DNA from: Telmatactis stephensoni
Taxonomy: Eukaryota > Cnidaria > Anthozoa > Actiniaria > Isophelliidae
Assembly: GCA_029948255.1 (NCBI GenBank)
Contig: JALIZF010001907.1
Span: forward strand, 750,001-814,000
Length of the DNA: 64,000 bases
Direction: 5' to 3'
The position numbers and the translations under genes were made by a program. The notes beneath the pieces were generated by a model. It saw only the letters and a program-made list of their open reading frames with translations, was not told the origin of the DNA and did not search any database. Shown one piece after another: positions 25,664 through 39,380 of the stretch. Each line of letters opens with the position of its first letter. Position 1 is the first letter of the stretch.

Positions 25664-25699
25664 AGTGAAAAACTACGGTCGCCCACAGGGGCAAAACAC

Positions 25700-25960
25700 A
25701 ATGCAAAATTCCTTTGAAAACACAACAAAGTTTAATGGAACACAACAATCTTTCACAGAACACAAAGTCTCGTGGAACACAACAATCTTTCACAGAACAC
25801 AACAAAGTTTCGTAGAACACAACAATCTTTCACTGAACACAACAAAGTTTCGTGGAACACAACAATCTCTCACAGAACGCAACAAAGTTTCACAGTACAC
25901 AAGTCTTTCACAAGCAACTAAAATCTTTCACGGGGCAACACTCTTTCACAAGCACAGCTG
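25700..25960 (+). repeat. Irregular ~19-38 bp tandem repeat (cacaacaa / tttcacagaa)
   Basis: The phrases ggaacacaacaatctttcac and agaacacaacaaagtttc alternate several times. The open frame across them is Thr/Asn-rich low complexity and shows no gene features. Confidence 0.7.
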
Positions 25961-26359
25961 CCACAGACTTCCCAGTCTGATTATCTGTGGATTATGTCTA
26001 GTAACGGTCATTTCCAGGTTGAAAGCCAAATATACCCTGTTAGAAATGCTCTCAAAATGACTGATTTTTTCAAACATCATGGCAAATATTGAGTTCAAAA
26101 ATAAAGATTAATGCTTATTTAAGTCTCGGAACTCAGGGATAGCTTGTTACCTCTTTCCCTCATCCCTCTCCTCCCCTCACCCCTATTTGCGTGTTCAAAT
26201 GGAATGTTCTGGTGTACGTCGATCAGGTGGCACATACAGCACAATCGGAGAACAGTGAAAACGATAGCCTGGTTTTCACTATCGAAGCAAGACAACGCCA
26301 AGCTCGTGTTTAGTAGTAGCGACGCAAGCATAAACGCTAGCGCAAAAGAACGGAAGGTT

Positions 26360-26745
26360 TTATTTTTCTTGCGCGGGCTTGCGTCGTCTTGTGTCGTCTT
26401 TTGCTGTCTTTCGTCGTCTTGCGTTGTCTTGCGTTGTCTTGCTTCGTCTTGCGTCGTCTTTCGTTGTCTTGCGTCGTCTTGCATGCGTTGTGTTGAGTCA
26501 TCGTGCGTGGTCTTGCGTGGTTTTCCGTTGTCTTGCGTCGTCTTTCGTTGTCTTTTGTCGTCTTGCGTTGTCTTGCGTTGTCTTGCGTTGTCTTGCGTCG
26601 TCTTGCGTCGTCTTGCGTTGTCTTGCGTTGTCTTGCGTCGTCTTGCATGCGTTGTGTTGAGGCATCGTGCGTAGTCTTGCGTGGTTTTCCGTTGTCTTGC
26701 GTCGTCTTGTGTTGTCTTGCGTCGTCTTTCGTTGTTAGCGTGAAC
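26360..26745 (+). repeat. 10-bp minisatellite (gtcttgcgtc type)
   Basis: About 36 units of a decamer close to gtcttgcgt(c/t), with variants such as ctttcgttgt. Ten is not a multiple of three and the unit lacks stop codons, so long open frames appear on both strands. They are repeat artefacts, not genes. Confidence 0.9.
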
Positions 26746-27379
26746 CAGGCATTATATATATCGTGTTTTATCCCACACCATATAGGAAATGCAGCCAATC
26801 AGAAAGCAGGAAAGCCTTTGTATATTCGGCAGTATTCAACTGTCTCTTCCCATGAGACATTGCCATTATTATTTGCTGTATTTTCTATGGTGTGGGCTTA
26901 GTGTAGGATAAAATAATTGTATGTATTTGCTACCTGACGCAAAATCAAATCAAAGCGATTTGAATTCATGCTACGGGGACAAATTCTAATGTAAGTCAGG
27001 AATTTTGTAAGAATATATGGTTTCCAATTTTATTATTCAAATAGGTATTTAAAAGTAAAAATACTATCACTTTCGAGAAAAAAGTCCTGATATTCGAAAA
27101 AAGAAAAAATAGGAAAAAACGTTCAGACATTCGAAAAAAGCAAAGCAAAAAAATGAAAAAATGAAAGAAATTTGTAATGTCTAGGAAATGCACCCCACAG
27201 AAAACAATGCAGTGAGATATATGAATAATTATAATTACAATTAAAAATAAAAAATGAAAATGAAATTTATCAGAAAAAATATCAAAAACACCAAACATTT
27301 AAAAACAAGTTCAAAAAGATGTAATTTTAACTTAAAGCTTGGGAAAGAAACGGAAAATATGAAGAAAAAAAGAAGTCAG

Positions 27380-27710
27380 AAAAGAATCCGGCGTCGAAAA
27401 GGATCGAACCTGTAACCCCTTAAAGAGCACCCCCCGGAAATAAAATAACAGACTGAATGAATAACTGTAAAAAGAAAAAATGAAACCGAAATTTTGGGAC
27501 GATTCTCCCGAGATATTCTGAGAAGCTGAGACATCGAATCGACTTACGTTACGGATGAAGATTTCGGCCCCATCCACGCTATCCCGGTGCTACATATTAC
27601 AGTTATCTTAGCCCGAAGGCCAGGGAGGGAGACGATATCCGGACCCTAATCCATACCTTTAGATATCACCTTAGACCGCTGCGCTACCTAGACACTTAAT
27701 AACATTAATG
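27380..27710 (-). repeat. tRNA-like/SINE-like fragment
   Basis: On the minus strand, TAGCGCAGCGGTCTAAGGTG near 27695 resembles the D-arm/A-box of a Leu/Ser-type tRNA. GGTTCGATCC near 27402-27411 matches a B-box. The two are about 290 bp apart, too far for one tRNA gene. Degenerate tRNA-derived SINE pieces are the simplest reading. Confidence 0.35.
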
Positions 27711-28057
27711 ACTAATCGGGGTAGTCTATTCGGCGAAGTTTCATTATAATGCTAATACTCCCCAGGGAAAGAAATGAACCAATCAGAGTCCAGCTATCAA
27801 AAAATAGCTGTTTTGTAAATAAATAGAAAGAGAAAACAAAGGAATAAGTTTTCAGGAACATCCCTGGAACATCGAGCTTGTCTGCATTGTTTTACTCCGT
27901 CGATTTGTCCCAATTCCCCAGGGAGATAGAAGAACCAATCAAAATCTAGTCGATTGAAGAGGGATCAATAAATTTCCATGATTATTTTAAGTACAGCAAG
28001 CTACAAGCCGTTACGTACGCTATTACTTATGGATTTGTATTTCCGTCCCAATGTGAA

Positions 28058-28789
28058 ATGATCGGCCTCACTGAAGATGTTCAGTTGGAATCCACGTTTC
28101 TTATTTCAGGAATATCCCTAGAGCGTAATCAGATTAAGACATCAGCAAAGGTAAGTTCTTTTATAAGTTAAGGTAATTTAAAATTTGGATTGATACTTTT
28201 AGCTCATCGTTTTAAAACAAAGCTCGTAGTTGTTTACATGTACGCGTTTGTTCTTCAATATTAACACCAAATTTGTTATAGTTACATGGTCGATTTGAGT
28301 TTAATTGTGTAAGTAGACGAGAAATTAAATTATAACTGATCTCGTCAAAATGTATCCCCGAAAACTCAACAGAGAATCTCGTAATACAGAATGCCAAACT
28401 CGCGCAAGTTTTTATATTGTCGTATTCAAAATATTGGGAAATGCCATTTCTGCCTAGAAACTTAATAACACAAAAAAGTAAACCTTTTAAATCTTGTGCT
28501 ATTTTTAAACTCACTTACGCGCGCTCGACAATTTTGAACATTTACATTCATTTGCTTCCAGCGCGAGGTGAATTCGTTCGAATCGTGTTCTAAGAAGAAA
28601 TCGAATGGGGAACAACACGTCAAGGTATTTATAAGGGTGTGTGCGGAATCTCAGTCACCTAATTATACTCTCCTGGATTTATTCGATATTTTTTATGTTA
28701 GTCTTGTAGTTAGGGAACGGGAACTAATTTCGAAAACTGAAGAACTGATATCCAAAGCTGTTTTTTATCATAATCGGTACCTATTTTAA
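28058..28789 (+). CDS. Weak candidate: small two-exon protein of unknown function
   Basis: An ATG at 28058 opens 31 codons, up to a good donor (AAG/gtaagt after 28150). A pyrimidine-rich acceptor (tttgcttccag) at 28561 continues in the same phase with 76 more codons, ending at 28789. The join would give about 106 residues with a Lys/Ser-rich middle and no recognised domain. Phase agreement, donor and acceptor are the only support; chance cannot be excluded. The second exon might instead splice onward. Composition resembles surrounding noncoding DNA. Confidence 0.25.
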
Positions 28790-28974
28790 TATCCCATATC
28801 AATCTTGGGGCGGGGAAGGGGGTGGGGTGGGGGTGGGAAAGAACTAGAACCCTTCACTACTCCTCTGACTTTCTCATGCGACCTGCGCTGGGGCTATATT
28901 GTTAATGGGGCTTGTTGCTTAATTTGTAGAAACCTAGAACACAAGATGATATTTTCACATGCATCGTGCGTGTG

Positions 28975-29165
28975 TCCGACCCTGCAACAGGTGCGCGCAA
29001 CAGTTAGAGAAGTAGAAACGAGTTCTTTTTCTGAAGCCATACCAACCTTGCAACAGATCGCGCAACGTTTTGCGCAACAGCTGCAGAAGTACAACCGAGC
29101 GTTTTCTGGGGCATTGCGCGCGGCTGTTGCAGGGGTTAACACACGTTCTGTTGCGCGCAACATTG
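28975..29165. mobile_element. Degenerate GTTGC/GCAAC foldback element
   Basis: Repeated gcgcaac, caacag and their complements, with ends tgtgtccg/cacacg-like, in the style of the element at 14764-15063 and the block at 61478-61710. A 146-codon open frame spans it but consists of this repeat. Confidence 0.45.
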
Positions 29166-29508
29166 CAATAAACTTGGACTACTTAAATTGTTATGAGTTG
29201 GATTTTGGTATTTCAAACCTTAGTGGCTACCATTTCCAGAGCTAATGCACACATTCCAGATGGCGCGGAGCTTCAGTAACGAAAATTTGGATAATATAAA
29301 TTTCGACGAAGTTTTCGTTCTTTTACTCAAGTAAGCATACGTCTGTTGTGGGCAGGGCCAGAGTTCGAACGTCGCCCGAATAAAAATTCTTACACATGTT
29401 CTAAAATGAAACACTTATAATCATAGATAAAAACAGTTTTCTGATAAACGTCTTTAAAGTCCGTATCCTTTTTCCTTGACACCTATCGTTTCCTTGACAG
29501 CCTAGATA

Positions 29509-29641
29509 CTTACAATATATCCGTGAAAAAGTTAGCGAACTAAATTGTACTAAATAGCGCGAAATCCTTTGTTTTCTATTGTTTTTAATTAGTGCAAATT
29601 AGTGCAATTTCTTGCAAAGTTTTTCACGGATATATTGTAAG
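29509..29641. mobile_element. 133-bp inverted-repeat element (cttacaatatatccgtg ends)
   Basis: Left end cttacaatatatccgtgaaa and right end ttcacggatatattgtaag are perfect inverted repeats of about 19 nt. Inside are tactaaatag and tttctattgttttt, shared with the element at 21905-22051. No coding capacity. Confidence 0.8.
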
Positions 29642-30190
29642 CACTCTATTAGTCAGCAATTAATTTTCGATAGCTAGGTCATAACATGTTTCGTCTTGAG
29701 TTAGTCGCATGATGTATTACGTATAGTGACTGACCTTGAGTTACCTTCAATTATGACGTATAACAACATGTTTACTAAGCAGTATAAATAGAACTACCTT
29801 TGTAAGAACACACACACACACACACGCAGTAGATCAAGACTACAGTAACACAGTGAGCTAGGTTGGGTGGACCTCGAGTACGGATAACGAGCCGAGTAAG
29901 GAACGCCTACTAAAAGCCATGCTGTCTCAGGGAAAATTCATTCTAGTTCTACTGGTTCTGTAAGTCTAACAGTCCAAGTGCTCTACCAACAATAAAGACA
30001 GAACATCGACCCAAAACTGACTGTGTCTACCAATCCTCCACAGTTGATCTCTATAAAAGATATACTGGTTGAGAGATCACCCAAAAAATCCAAAACGATT
30101 CTCCAGACTAACGATGGAGAATCAAAATCATTATTATAATTAACATTTTATTTCCCCTAATCGCCCTAAGGCACTGTCTATATCAAAGTG

Positions 30191-30282
30191 AGTTGTTCTT
30201 GTCAGACGGGATAACTCTTTTGTTTCGTTTCCCCTGGAGACACAAAACAAAAATGTTATCCCGGCTATTAGGGACGACTCGC
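30191..30282. mobile_element. Hairpin-forming MITE-like element, copy A
   Basis: Left gagttgttcttgtcagacgg and right ggctattagggacgactcgc pair imperfectly around aactcttttgtttc...acaaaac. A close relative lies at 35563-35655. Confidence 0.45.
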
Positions 30283-31682
30283 CTTCCTAAGCCTCTTGAG
30301 TTCACTATCATTCACGCAAAATGTCGAAAGTGGGCTATTCCCAAAATTGTTCTCTGCCTTGTTAACGAAAAGCACATCCCACGATTATCTCTTATACTGA
30401 GTGCGAAACAAATTCATGGTCATCGACCAATTAGCATCGGAGGAATGCCTCACATCTGAGATAAATGCGATGCTAAATTAGAAGACGGCCATGCAGAAAG
30501 TTCATGCATGTGAACATTCTTGTCTCAGCATAATGTGCACTGGATCAGTTGCCTAGCTATCAATGCGTTTAACTATTCTACCACATATGTTCTAGCTATT
30601 TCGCTACTCATGTGATCGAAACGTTTGAGCAGCCGCCCCTTATTTAATTTTCTTTTGCCATTTCTTGATTATTGATCTTGGTCGTCCAGGGAACGAAAAA
30701 CATTTTAATACGTCCAGAAAAATGTTTGGAAAAATAGTATATTATCCAAGGGTATCGAACGAGTTGAAAAGAATTTCGAGTTTTTTATAACTTTTTTCTG
30801 ATTTCATCCCAACACCCATGCGATCGATAATGCAACGAGGAAAAAATAATCAAGGCTACTAAAACAATCAGTATGCCTAGTCTCTAACAACTTGGGAGTC
30901 ATTGTCAAATTTGAATATCATCAAGAAAGCCAGACACTGTCAATCAAGCCAAAACAAAAGCAGATGAAAATAACATAGACATCACATAGTGAGAGAGTTT
31001 CATTCTCCTATCAAGAGTTTCCTGGCGAGCATTTTGTATTACTTCTCTGAAAATGAAAGCCCCAGGTATTAAGTTTATACGAACTGAGAGAGGAAAGTCG
31101 AACGATTTTTCAGAGCACAAACAGCCGTCATAGCCGACGTCAAGCATCCGTCAAATGCTGTATAGCTCATTGGCATTTTGCAGGTACGTTTTCTCCTCAC
31201 AAAAGGTAGCTGTATAAGTTGGATCGTCAGTTGGATATTCAGTTTCGTATGGATTTAAAATGATTTAACCCGTAATGTGTGGCATGAAGGTTGGAAAAGC
31301 ACTCACAAACAATGTCACGATTTGGAAAATTCTATTTCACACCTTGCAGTGACTAAAGGAAAGTTAGAACTACATGTCTAAGTACATTAGTACGTACTTT
31401 TAACGCTGACATACACAGATTCTAATTCTACCTTGCAATAATGCACACGAAAAAGGAAAAACACACACACACAATTTAAGTCTAGTTAAATTAAAAGCTT
31501 TTCCATGCAGGGTTTGCTGCTCGCTTAAAACGCATCGCATCGCAGAAACTGAGGGAATTATCAGTGTATTTACCACTTTAGTTATCTTCATTGAAAACAG
31601 AGATCTGCTTTCAGTATTATTAATTCTGCATTGCAAATGTTGGACTGCGTCGAACAGGCAAACAGCCAGCATTGTGACCTAA

Positions 31683-31920
31683 CACAATGAAAAGACAAGT
31701 GAATGGCAAGTTTTTTAACCGAAGTGATGCGGTGAATCTTTGTAAAATTGTTATATAAATGTAATGAAAGAATATTTAATGCTCCAAGCATCGTAAGCGT
31801 CATAGAGAAGAAAGTACCACCAAGAAAAGACAAGTGAATAGAAAGTTTAGTAACCTAAGTGACGAGAATCTTTGTAAAAAAACACAATGATTGAATATTT
31901 AATGTTTCCAAGCATCGTTA
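31683..31920 (+). repeat. Diverged ~125-bp tandem duplication
   Basis: Two copies of a block share gacaagtgaat, gaatctttgtaaaa, gaatatttaatg and ccaagcatcgt in the same order, with several small indels. No coding role seen. Confidence 0.65.
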
Positions 31921-34631
31921 TCATGAAGAACATAGTCCGATGTCCAAGCACTCACCCTACCCCAACAAGCAATTGTTTTGCACTTGAACGAGCAAACAAA
32001 AAAGTTTTACACTTGGTAGCACTAGACAATATACTGATAATACATCTAGTCAAAATTAAAAACATCATGAAAGGCTGATTTTTATCGCGCTACAGTTTGC
32101 TGTGATTGTTTGTCTTTTGCGATAAGCTTTGTAAACCAAGTAGTAACGGGCAACGTATGCTTTGATCTGGAATGTCTACGCGCTGCTTTTGACGGGAGAA
32201 TTTCGTAGACAAGTGCTTGGGTCTACACTAAGTTGATAATGTGAAAAAAAATGCTGTGCAGCTAGCAGCGTGCCAAGACTATTGTTTGTTACCTGATAAT
32301 ATCCCTCAGCTAAACTCATAATGCTAATAATTCCACAGTTTGGAAATGACCCTTTCCGCGCTAAAGGAAATTTTTTATGACAATTTTTTTGCTCGTTGAA
32401 TGAGAAAATTTGACCAAACTTTATATCAAATGCGTTTGTTATTTGAAATTTACATGTAGATGGGTACACGTACCTTGAATCCATTTTTTTTTCTCATATT
32501 ACTGACTCGTGGATCAGCCGCGGTACAGGCAGGAATCAGTGTAATTCAGTTTCTAGTTCTAAAAAAACGATATTTACTGAAGTAACAACACTGATAAAAA
32601 ATGTTAAGTACATATGTGAAGCGTGGAGTGGATCTTATAAAAACCTCATATTGCATCAAATATTGACAGTAAAAGTTTAATTCATCCATTTGACTTGCTC
32701 ACTCACGTTGGTTTAATTTGGACCACGTGTAGATTCTTTGGAATCAGGGCGACTTGGCTCACTGTGATTGGCTCATAATACTGTAGTGGTATTGGCTAGT
32801 TGTGATGACGTAATTGCATGATTTTTCCAATGCACGTACTCACTTAAAGAGCGTTTTGAAATACTTACATGTTCAAAATTTATTGAATGGCTGTTTTCAA
32901 GTTAGGAAAATTCACAGAATTAGTCTAATAGAAAGTTCTAGTCTAAAGCCTATGGTACAGAAAAAAGAAAAAGAAAGAAAACTAGGAATTTACAACTCAC
33001 GATACACTGCTTTGAAAAACTTGGGACACAAGGGATTCCCCCAGTTCTATAACTATATACTAGGTGGGGAACTTCCCGCTCTGAAATTTTCGTTTTCATG
33101 TTTTGAAAATTCATTTCAGTTGGAAAGTGTTTTGTATTCGCGTCAGTAGTCTCTTACTGTGAACTGTTGAATAAAATCGCGGATTCTCCGGCCTCGCACT
33201 GAGGTTTGAGCCAGGTTTAGGGTCTCAGTTTCAAGGGGGATAAAGTTCGTGACATTTAGTAAAGGGATGTGCCGATAAGGTCCTCTGCGCATGTAAGCTA
33301 TTTCGATGGAGTGTGCTAGAACTATAAGAGACTAATTTGGAAACCATTAAGGGTCTTATCAATCGACGTCGTCTAAAATTAATTTATTCGAATGAGGTCT
33401 GTGTTCCGTAATATGATCACAAAGTTCGAATTTGTCAAAGAATGTGATTAATTTGTATTATTAAAGCATAACATTATTTGCGAATCAAATTTATGGCTTA
33501 CCGTCCAATCAGTGTGCTTGATCTTAGGAAGTTTGGTGAAGAGTCTGTCAAGTTCTGAAGGTGATTGATACTGGCGTCACGGAACTATACAGGTTGCTGT
33601 TTCGTTCTGGAAACTTAAACTCGTGCAGTGACATACATAAGAATATCAAAACACAAAAGACAAATAAATTGACATTGGCATTAACACCTTTACAGCACAG
33701 GAAGTTATAAACTCCGACAGGAAAGAGGAACTTGTTATTGTTTTCAAGATAAAACAAGGCATTCATGGAACCGATCCAAGAAGAATCACGAGAAATTCAT
33801 TCATTCATTTATCTCTACTGAAGTTTCTGAAGAAATCGCGCTAAAAACTTTGATCTTTAAAAGGTAAGATTGAAGGCTTTAAATATAGGAAAAAACTGTT
33901 TAAAATAAGATTCATTAGAACTGATTAGGATAAGCTTAGAGGAATACGTTAGACAAGCGTCAGTTCACCAGACATTACATCATCTGACCAGTGAAAATGA
34001 ACCATATGTACGGCTCAGTTGCTCTCAGTTTAATCCGGTAATTATAGTTTTGGTCTAGTAATTATCAAGGTGATTTAAAATCCTATTGATTTGAGTTTTC
34101 AGTAAACTATCAGAAACGGTCTTAAACAGGCAAAAATCAAAGCTGAACATGAATGAATTAAGTCACAAACTCTCAATGACTTCCTTGGCTGCTGTTTCTA
34201 GCTTGCTACGTTGTTTTCATTTTCTGATTCTAGGGATTTTATGACTTAAAAGTGACTTGATCGATTTCAAATATTTCTGGAAATATTTATATATAGTTGT
34301 GTGTGATTGGAGATAAGTGTACAAGAATCGGTTGGAATGATTAGAGATTCAGGATATGAATATATGACGCTGCCAATTCATTATTGACGGAAGCTGTACT
34401 AGACAGGTGTTAATGACCAAATCAAACATTTATTGCATATTAAATAGTCCTAGCTATGACTGTAAACTCTACAACTTAACTCTTAATTCTTTGTTTCGTT
34501 TTTTTTTTCTTCTCTCCCACTTATACTTTCCCCTGTTCTTTTAGTTTTTGTTTGTTCTCCTCTTATTTGCTCATTCGTCACTGATCGCTTTCAGTAGGAC
34601 GACATTTACATTACACGTCATACTACTACAA

Positions 34632-34703
34632 CTACCAGAATGCTTTGCTTACTTACTTCTTTAGATTAAATTTTGTACTGTAATTCGCAAAGCATTCTGG
34701 TAG
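34632..34703. mobile_element. 72-bp inverted repeat (ctaccagaatgctttgc ends)
   Basis: ctaccagaatgctttgc at the left is matched by gcaaagcattctggtag at the right. The loop is AT-rich. A small MITE or hairpin. Confidence 0.6.
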
Positions 34704-35141
34704 CAAAATCTGATACCCATGATGCATCATGAACTTTAAGCTTAGCAGCCACGTTCGCCCCGACACTTTAGCTTCTTGTACACGGGAAATGGCAGATTTC
34801 AGAGACGATCACGCCGTTTAAACGCGAGGGTGAGGCACCTTGTGTTTGCCGTAAACGTGAAAAGATGCGCTCACATTTTTTAAAGTGCCAAACCCGCAAC
34901 GCCAGACGCGAAAACAGCAGGCCGCGTGCTGTCTTTGCCGTTTCCCGTGTCGATAAAGCTTAAGCTATATCAACTTAATGTTTTCCGACATCTATTCGAG
35001 TTGTTCAAACAAGCCTCCTTCACATCTGTAGTCCCTCCTACAGGAACTGGTAATTAAAGGTGCTTTGGCGAGACCGAATCGTGAGCTCTGATTGGCTGAT
35101 TTTCAAATTGACGTCACAACAACGTTCAGATGACATTCGTA

Positions 35142-35286
35142 GGGTATTTTCCATTTAGTGGAACCAATTGGCCAGAACGGCCAGTTCTTAAATTGTACAT
35201 GTCAATTCCCAGCTCTGGCTGGGATCAGTCCTAAGAAATCAGGCCGTTCTGGCCGGTTGGTTCAGTCCACTAAATGGAAAACATCC
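35142..35286. mobile_element. 145-bp MITE with ttttccatttag ends, copy 1
   Basis: Terminal inverted repeats gtattttccatttagtgg and ccactaaatggaaaacatcc, with inner arms ggccagaacggcc and ggccgttctggcc. A second copy at 60082-60218 lies in an intron of the PDZ-trefoil gene. Confidence 0.75.
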
Positions 35287-35562
35287 TTAGCTTTAAAAAC
35301 TTGATAGTAAAAGGATACTATATAAATACTGACCCGTGAGCTTATGATAAGGACTGATGATGGCATACTGTTACTTGTGACTTTTAACTAAAAGTTTAGT
35401 TCTGAATATAAAATACAACATGGCGAACCTGCTCGGATTTTTTATTGTTCTATGCTTAAACTACATCAAAGGAGAACGATAAGAGATTGCCGGCAAGAAC
35501 GGTACTGGTAGCGTAGCGTATGTAGTGATCACCTTTTATTTCAAGAGCTGCTTATATGAATG

Positions 35563-35655
35563 GGAGTTGTCCCTGGTAACCGGGATATATATAACTCTTT
35601 TGTTTTCTTTTTCCTGAGGATACAAAACAAGTTTCCTGGCTACCAGGGACAACCC
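35563..35655. mobile_element. Hairpin-forming MITE-like element, copy B
   Basis: Left gagttgtccctggtaaccgg and right ggctaccagggacaac are inverted repeats around aactcttttgttttc and acaaaac. Related to 30191-30282. Confidence 0.6.
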
Positions 35656-38600
35656 GTCTTCAGAGACAGACTAAACACAGTCCCTTGCATGAGGACTTGT
35701 GTTTTGTACTGTCGGCTCCTTTTGTGAACAAGGCATTGCAAGGACTGTATGTAATGTAAATTCTCCGGGGTGGGAGGGGGGTACTCCCTTACAAAAGTGG
35801 TAGGGGTGCTCGACGGACCTTTTATAGGGTCGAAAATATGACCCGCTCAGTACCTTTTAGGGTTTCTGGTTCATAGCGTACCTTTTAGGGTCAGGATAAC
35901 GAAAATCACGTAAAGATTGAAACAATCTCACATACGAATATCAGTTCTTTATTAACAATGTGGTCGTACCTTTTAGGGAATAAAATCGGCATCTCCGATA
36001 ATTTATGCGTACCTTTTAGGATCATTTTCAAAATCCTCCGTCGAAGATTTTTGTAAGATGTGTGAATTAAACACAATTTAAAACTAGCAGGTTACACAAA
36101 TGAACAAGGTACGGACCGGACTTACGCATGGATAGCTGGACAAGAATCTCAGTTCTAATAATTAATCTCAAAGGTTTTTAAAATGAGAAGAATGCGCTAC
36201 TATTTGCTTGCTCAAAAATCCAGAAACACTACATCAATGTCACTCATATAAATTAGTTAATAGTATCACGAAAAAGGGAAGAATATATACATTTTTACCA
36301 CTGAATTTACTCGTTTCTCGTTTAAGTGCCTACGGGTTCCAGAATAAACCTCTTGTACTCCCCTGAACTTTCAGTTGAGGTCGAGCAGTACTATATTCAA
36401 TATATCTTGATGTTTACGCTTTCGTGCCAAATATCCATTACTTCACTAGCTTGAATTGAAATTGACGTTTATGTTCAAGAACTTTATTAATGGCTCTTCA
36501 AGGACGTTGGACAAATTTAGATGTTACTAGTAATTTGTTTTGCTTTTCACCGTAATCCTAAGTTGTTTTTTTTTCTAATTCATGATTTTTTTATTTCTAA
36601 TTCAATCATTCAACCAGCTCACTCTTTAATTTTCATCGTGAAGCGAATTCTTTATAAATTACCTGTAAAATTGTTTAGAAGGTAAAAAACATTTAGTTTG
36701 GTTAGCTTTTTTTCTACATTCCTTTAATGTTTAGCTATTTCTGTCCTGTTTACCTACAGTTACCCAGAGCGCAAACATGCAGGGAATTCTCGGATGTTGC
36801 TCTGTTTTTGGCTAAATTAGCTTCAGATCTAACTTGACGTGTTACAAGGGTCTTTATATAGTCCTGCCGAGGTCGTATAACGTGCGTGTATGCTATTGGC
36901 TATTACGGACGTATGCCAGTCATTTCAACAGGTCCTACTTGTTGGCGGTAATACTTTGGAAGGCAGTAGACCGTATACCCGGTTTCGATATGTTTTCGCT
37001 TGGATTTTTTGAAAACAATTTGATGAAATGCGCTGCTGCTGGCTGCGCTGTTTTATATAGAGGCTAGGATTCTGAAAGAAGACAAATGAAATGGAGAATT
37101 CTTTCTTCAAGAGTTCGAGAAGAATGGCATTGTGAAAGTGCTGAGACTCTTAATTGAAGGTAGATTAATATGGTTATATTATATTCATTGTCTTGATTTT
37201 GAACTGTCTGAAGGCCAACTGCGCTGGCTTTTACTTTACTGGGAATAAGCCATCGCTTTATGATGAACCAGTTCCATAAAATACAAGCTTGTGTATTAAT
37301 TAAACCAAATATTACCATCGTACAGTCTAGGGACATCAAGGCTTCATTGATGCTACTCGGATCATTAAAAGAGCAGGCTTGTTTTGACATCTCCATCTCT
37401 ACCAGTCGAACACAAGCTTATTGTCATCGATTAAAATTATATGTGTGTATATCTAAAATGTAATAACCGTATTTAATAGTTCTTTAAAATAATAAGTCCC
37501 AGCTTTAGGTTATATTGCGAGTCAAGTTACAATTCCAACTAGTAGCCAAAGGTCGATTCGAATACTTACAGTTCCGAAAATATTTCAAGGGTAGCTACTC
37601 TGAGCAACTTCAATTCGACAAAGAAAATATTTAATTTAAATATTGACAGATAAAAGTTGAGAAAACTTAATTGAATATTTTTCGTGATATTTTCATTTTG
37701 GTGTGCTCCTCAGGGAGCCAATGTTGATAAGAACATCGATACTGAACCAAGTACTGATCTTCTGAACTCAGCAGACGTAGGGACGTCGTTCAAAAACAGT
37801 AAACCAAATCAACTAGAAGAATTTAAGATAACAAAAGTACTTTTGAGATTTTAAGTGATTCAGATTGATGTTCCAGGCGTTAATTTTCATTTTTGGTGAC
37901 TTGTGAATTTTTTTATTTACAAGCTTTGCGGCAAAAGACAAGGAAGCTTCCTGCTGCTGTGACTGTGTTACAGTCCGGAGAACTTTTTGATACGCATGCA
38001 AAATCTAAATTAAATCCCTTTAATACTTACTAGAATACACTGTTACAAATCTCTAAGTGGCTGCTTTCAAAGAAGTACTTTATAAATTTTAGTTTCTTTG
38101 AATTCGAACAATGTTTTGGACTGTCAAGAAGCTCGGTATCTTTTTTCATCTTTATTCACATGCAAATAATGTGCAGTAGTGCAGGGCAGAGGCGAGAGTG
38201 TTAATTTTTTAACATTTATTCTTGAACATACTTCAGTACGTCAGTCAATACTGCCCACTTATTATTATTAACACGAGACTGTTTAACTTTTAACCCTTAA
38301 GAGTCAGACTCTTCGATTGCTTTTTAATTCCCCTTCGTTCTTTTAATGAGCCATTTTTTTTGGATAATTATCATGGAGTGCGGTACAATATTCTGCGGGG
38401 AGTCTTATACCAGTTTTTGAAATAGGTTTTGAGCTTTTAATTTGAGGCAATTTTAATAGTAATGTCAATACGAATAGATCGTGTGCTAGCGTAAGGGAAC
38501 TGTATATAAAACGTTAATCTTAAAATGTATTACTTCTTACAAGAAGTAAGTAACGAACCCCGCTGTGACAGTTACCATTCATGAATGCTGACATTTTAAA

Positions 38601-39380
38601 ATATTTACTAGTCTTATTTTAATGAATATTTATTGTTATTTTACTCGATAGATTTCTTATATCAAACAATCCCTTATTATTTATAAAATGTCTTGGACTC
38701 GCCAGTGAATTAGGTTCAAGTATTGATGACGTTCTTTTTGAATATTGAAAGTTTTTGTGATTTTAATTGTTTATACAATATGCGTAGGCGTCAATACAGA
38801 CATCAATGAACTGGAAAAATTAGTTAGAATTAAGCTATTCAATCAAGGACCCACTCATTTTAAAAAGCCTTTATTGGAAAAACAAACGTTGAATTAAATA
38901 CAAAGACTGTGACTTATTTTCAAGACGTGTCGAGATTTCGACGGTGAGCCCGCGATACTCGGTAGCTAACGATAGTAAATAACAAATCAAAACAAATATG
39001 GTAGGCGAAACTTGTAAGGTTTCCGTCTTTACGAGATTTTTCTTTATTCACTCTGATCGAAGCAAGAAGCAAAGGAATAAAGTCTCTTCAGTAGTCTCAT
39101 CTTGTTTCCAACTCCATATCCACTATGGAGTTAGAAATACGATCAAGAAAACAAAACATGACAAATTTTGTATGCGACTTATTGATGTTCAAATTGATTG
39201 CCAATTTCTAAACATCATCCAGTCATTTATATGGGCCTTGATATTGTTTGCCAAATATTTGCCGAAGGCGAAGTGACAATCGGTCCAACATCGATGCGAT
39301 GTTTACTTTACCGAAGGCAATGACACGTCACTCTGGACCAATCACAGCACGCGGTTTTCTTGTATCCACCGATGTGTATA

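Noticed and set aside
26119..26901. Several open frames of 90-176 codons on both strands
   Set aside because: Produced by a stop-free 10-bp repeat, which keeps multiple frames open; composition is purely repetitive.
28619..28660. VKVFIRV resembling the start of a kinesin motor
   Set aside because: Only a few residues match and no P-loop or other motor motif follows.
28805..29245. 146-codon plus-strand frame
   Set aside because: Spans the GCAAC-rich foldback sequence and has no domain, splice or codon support.
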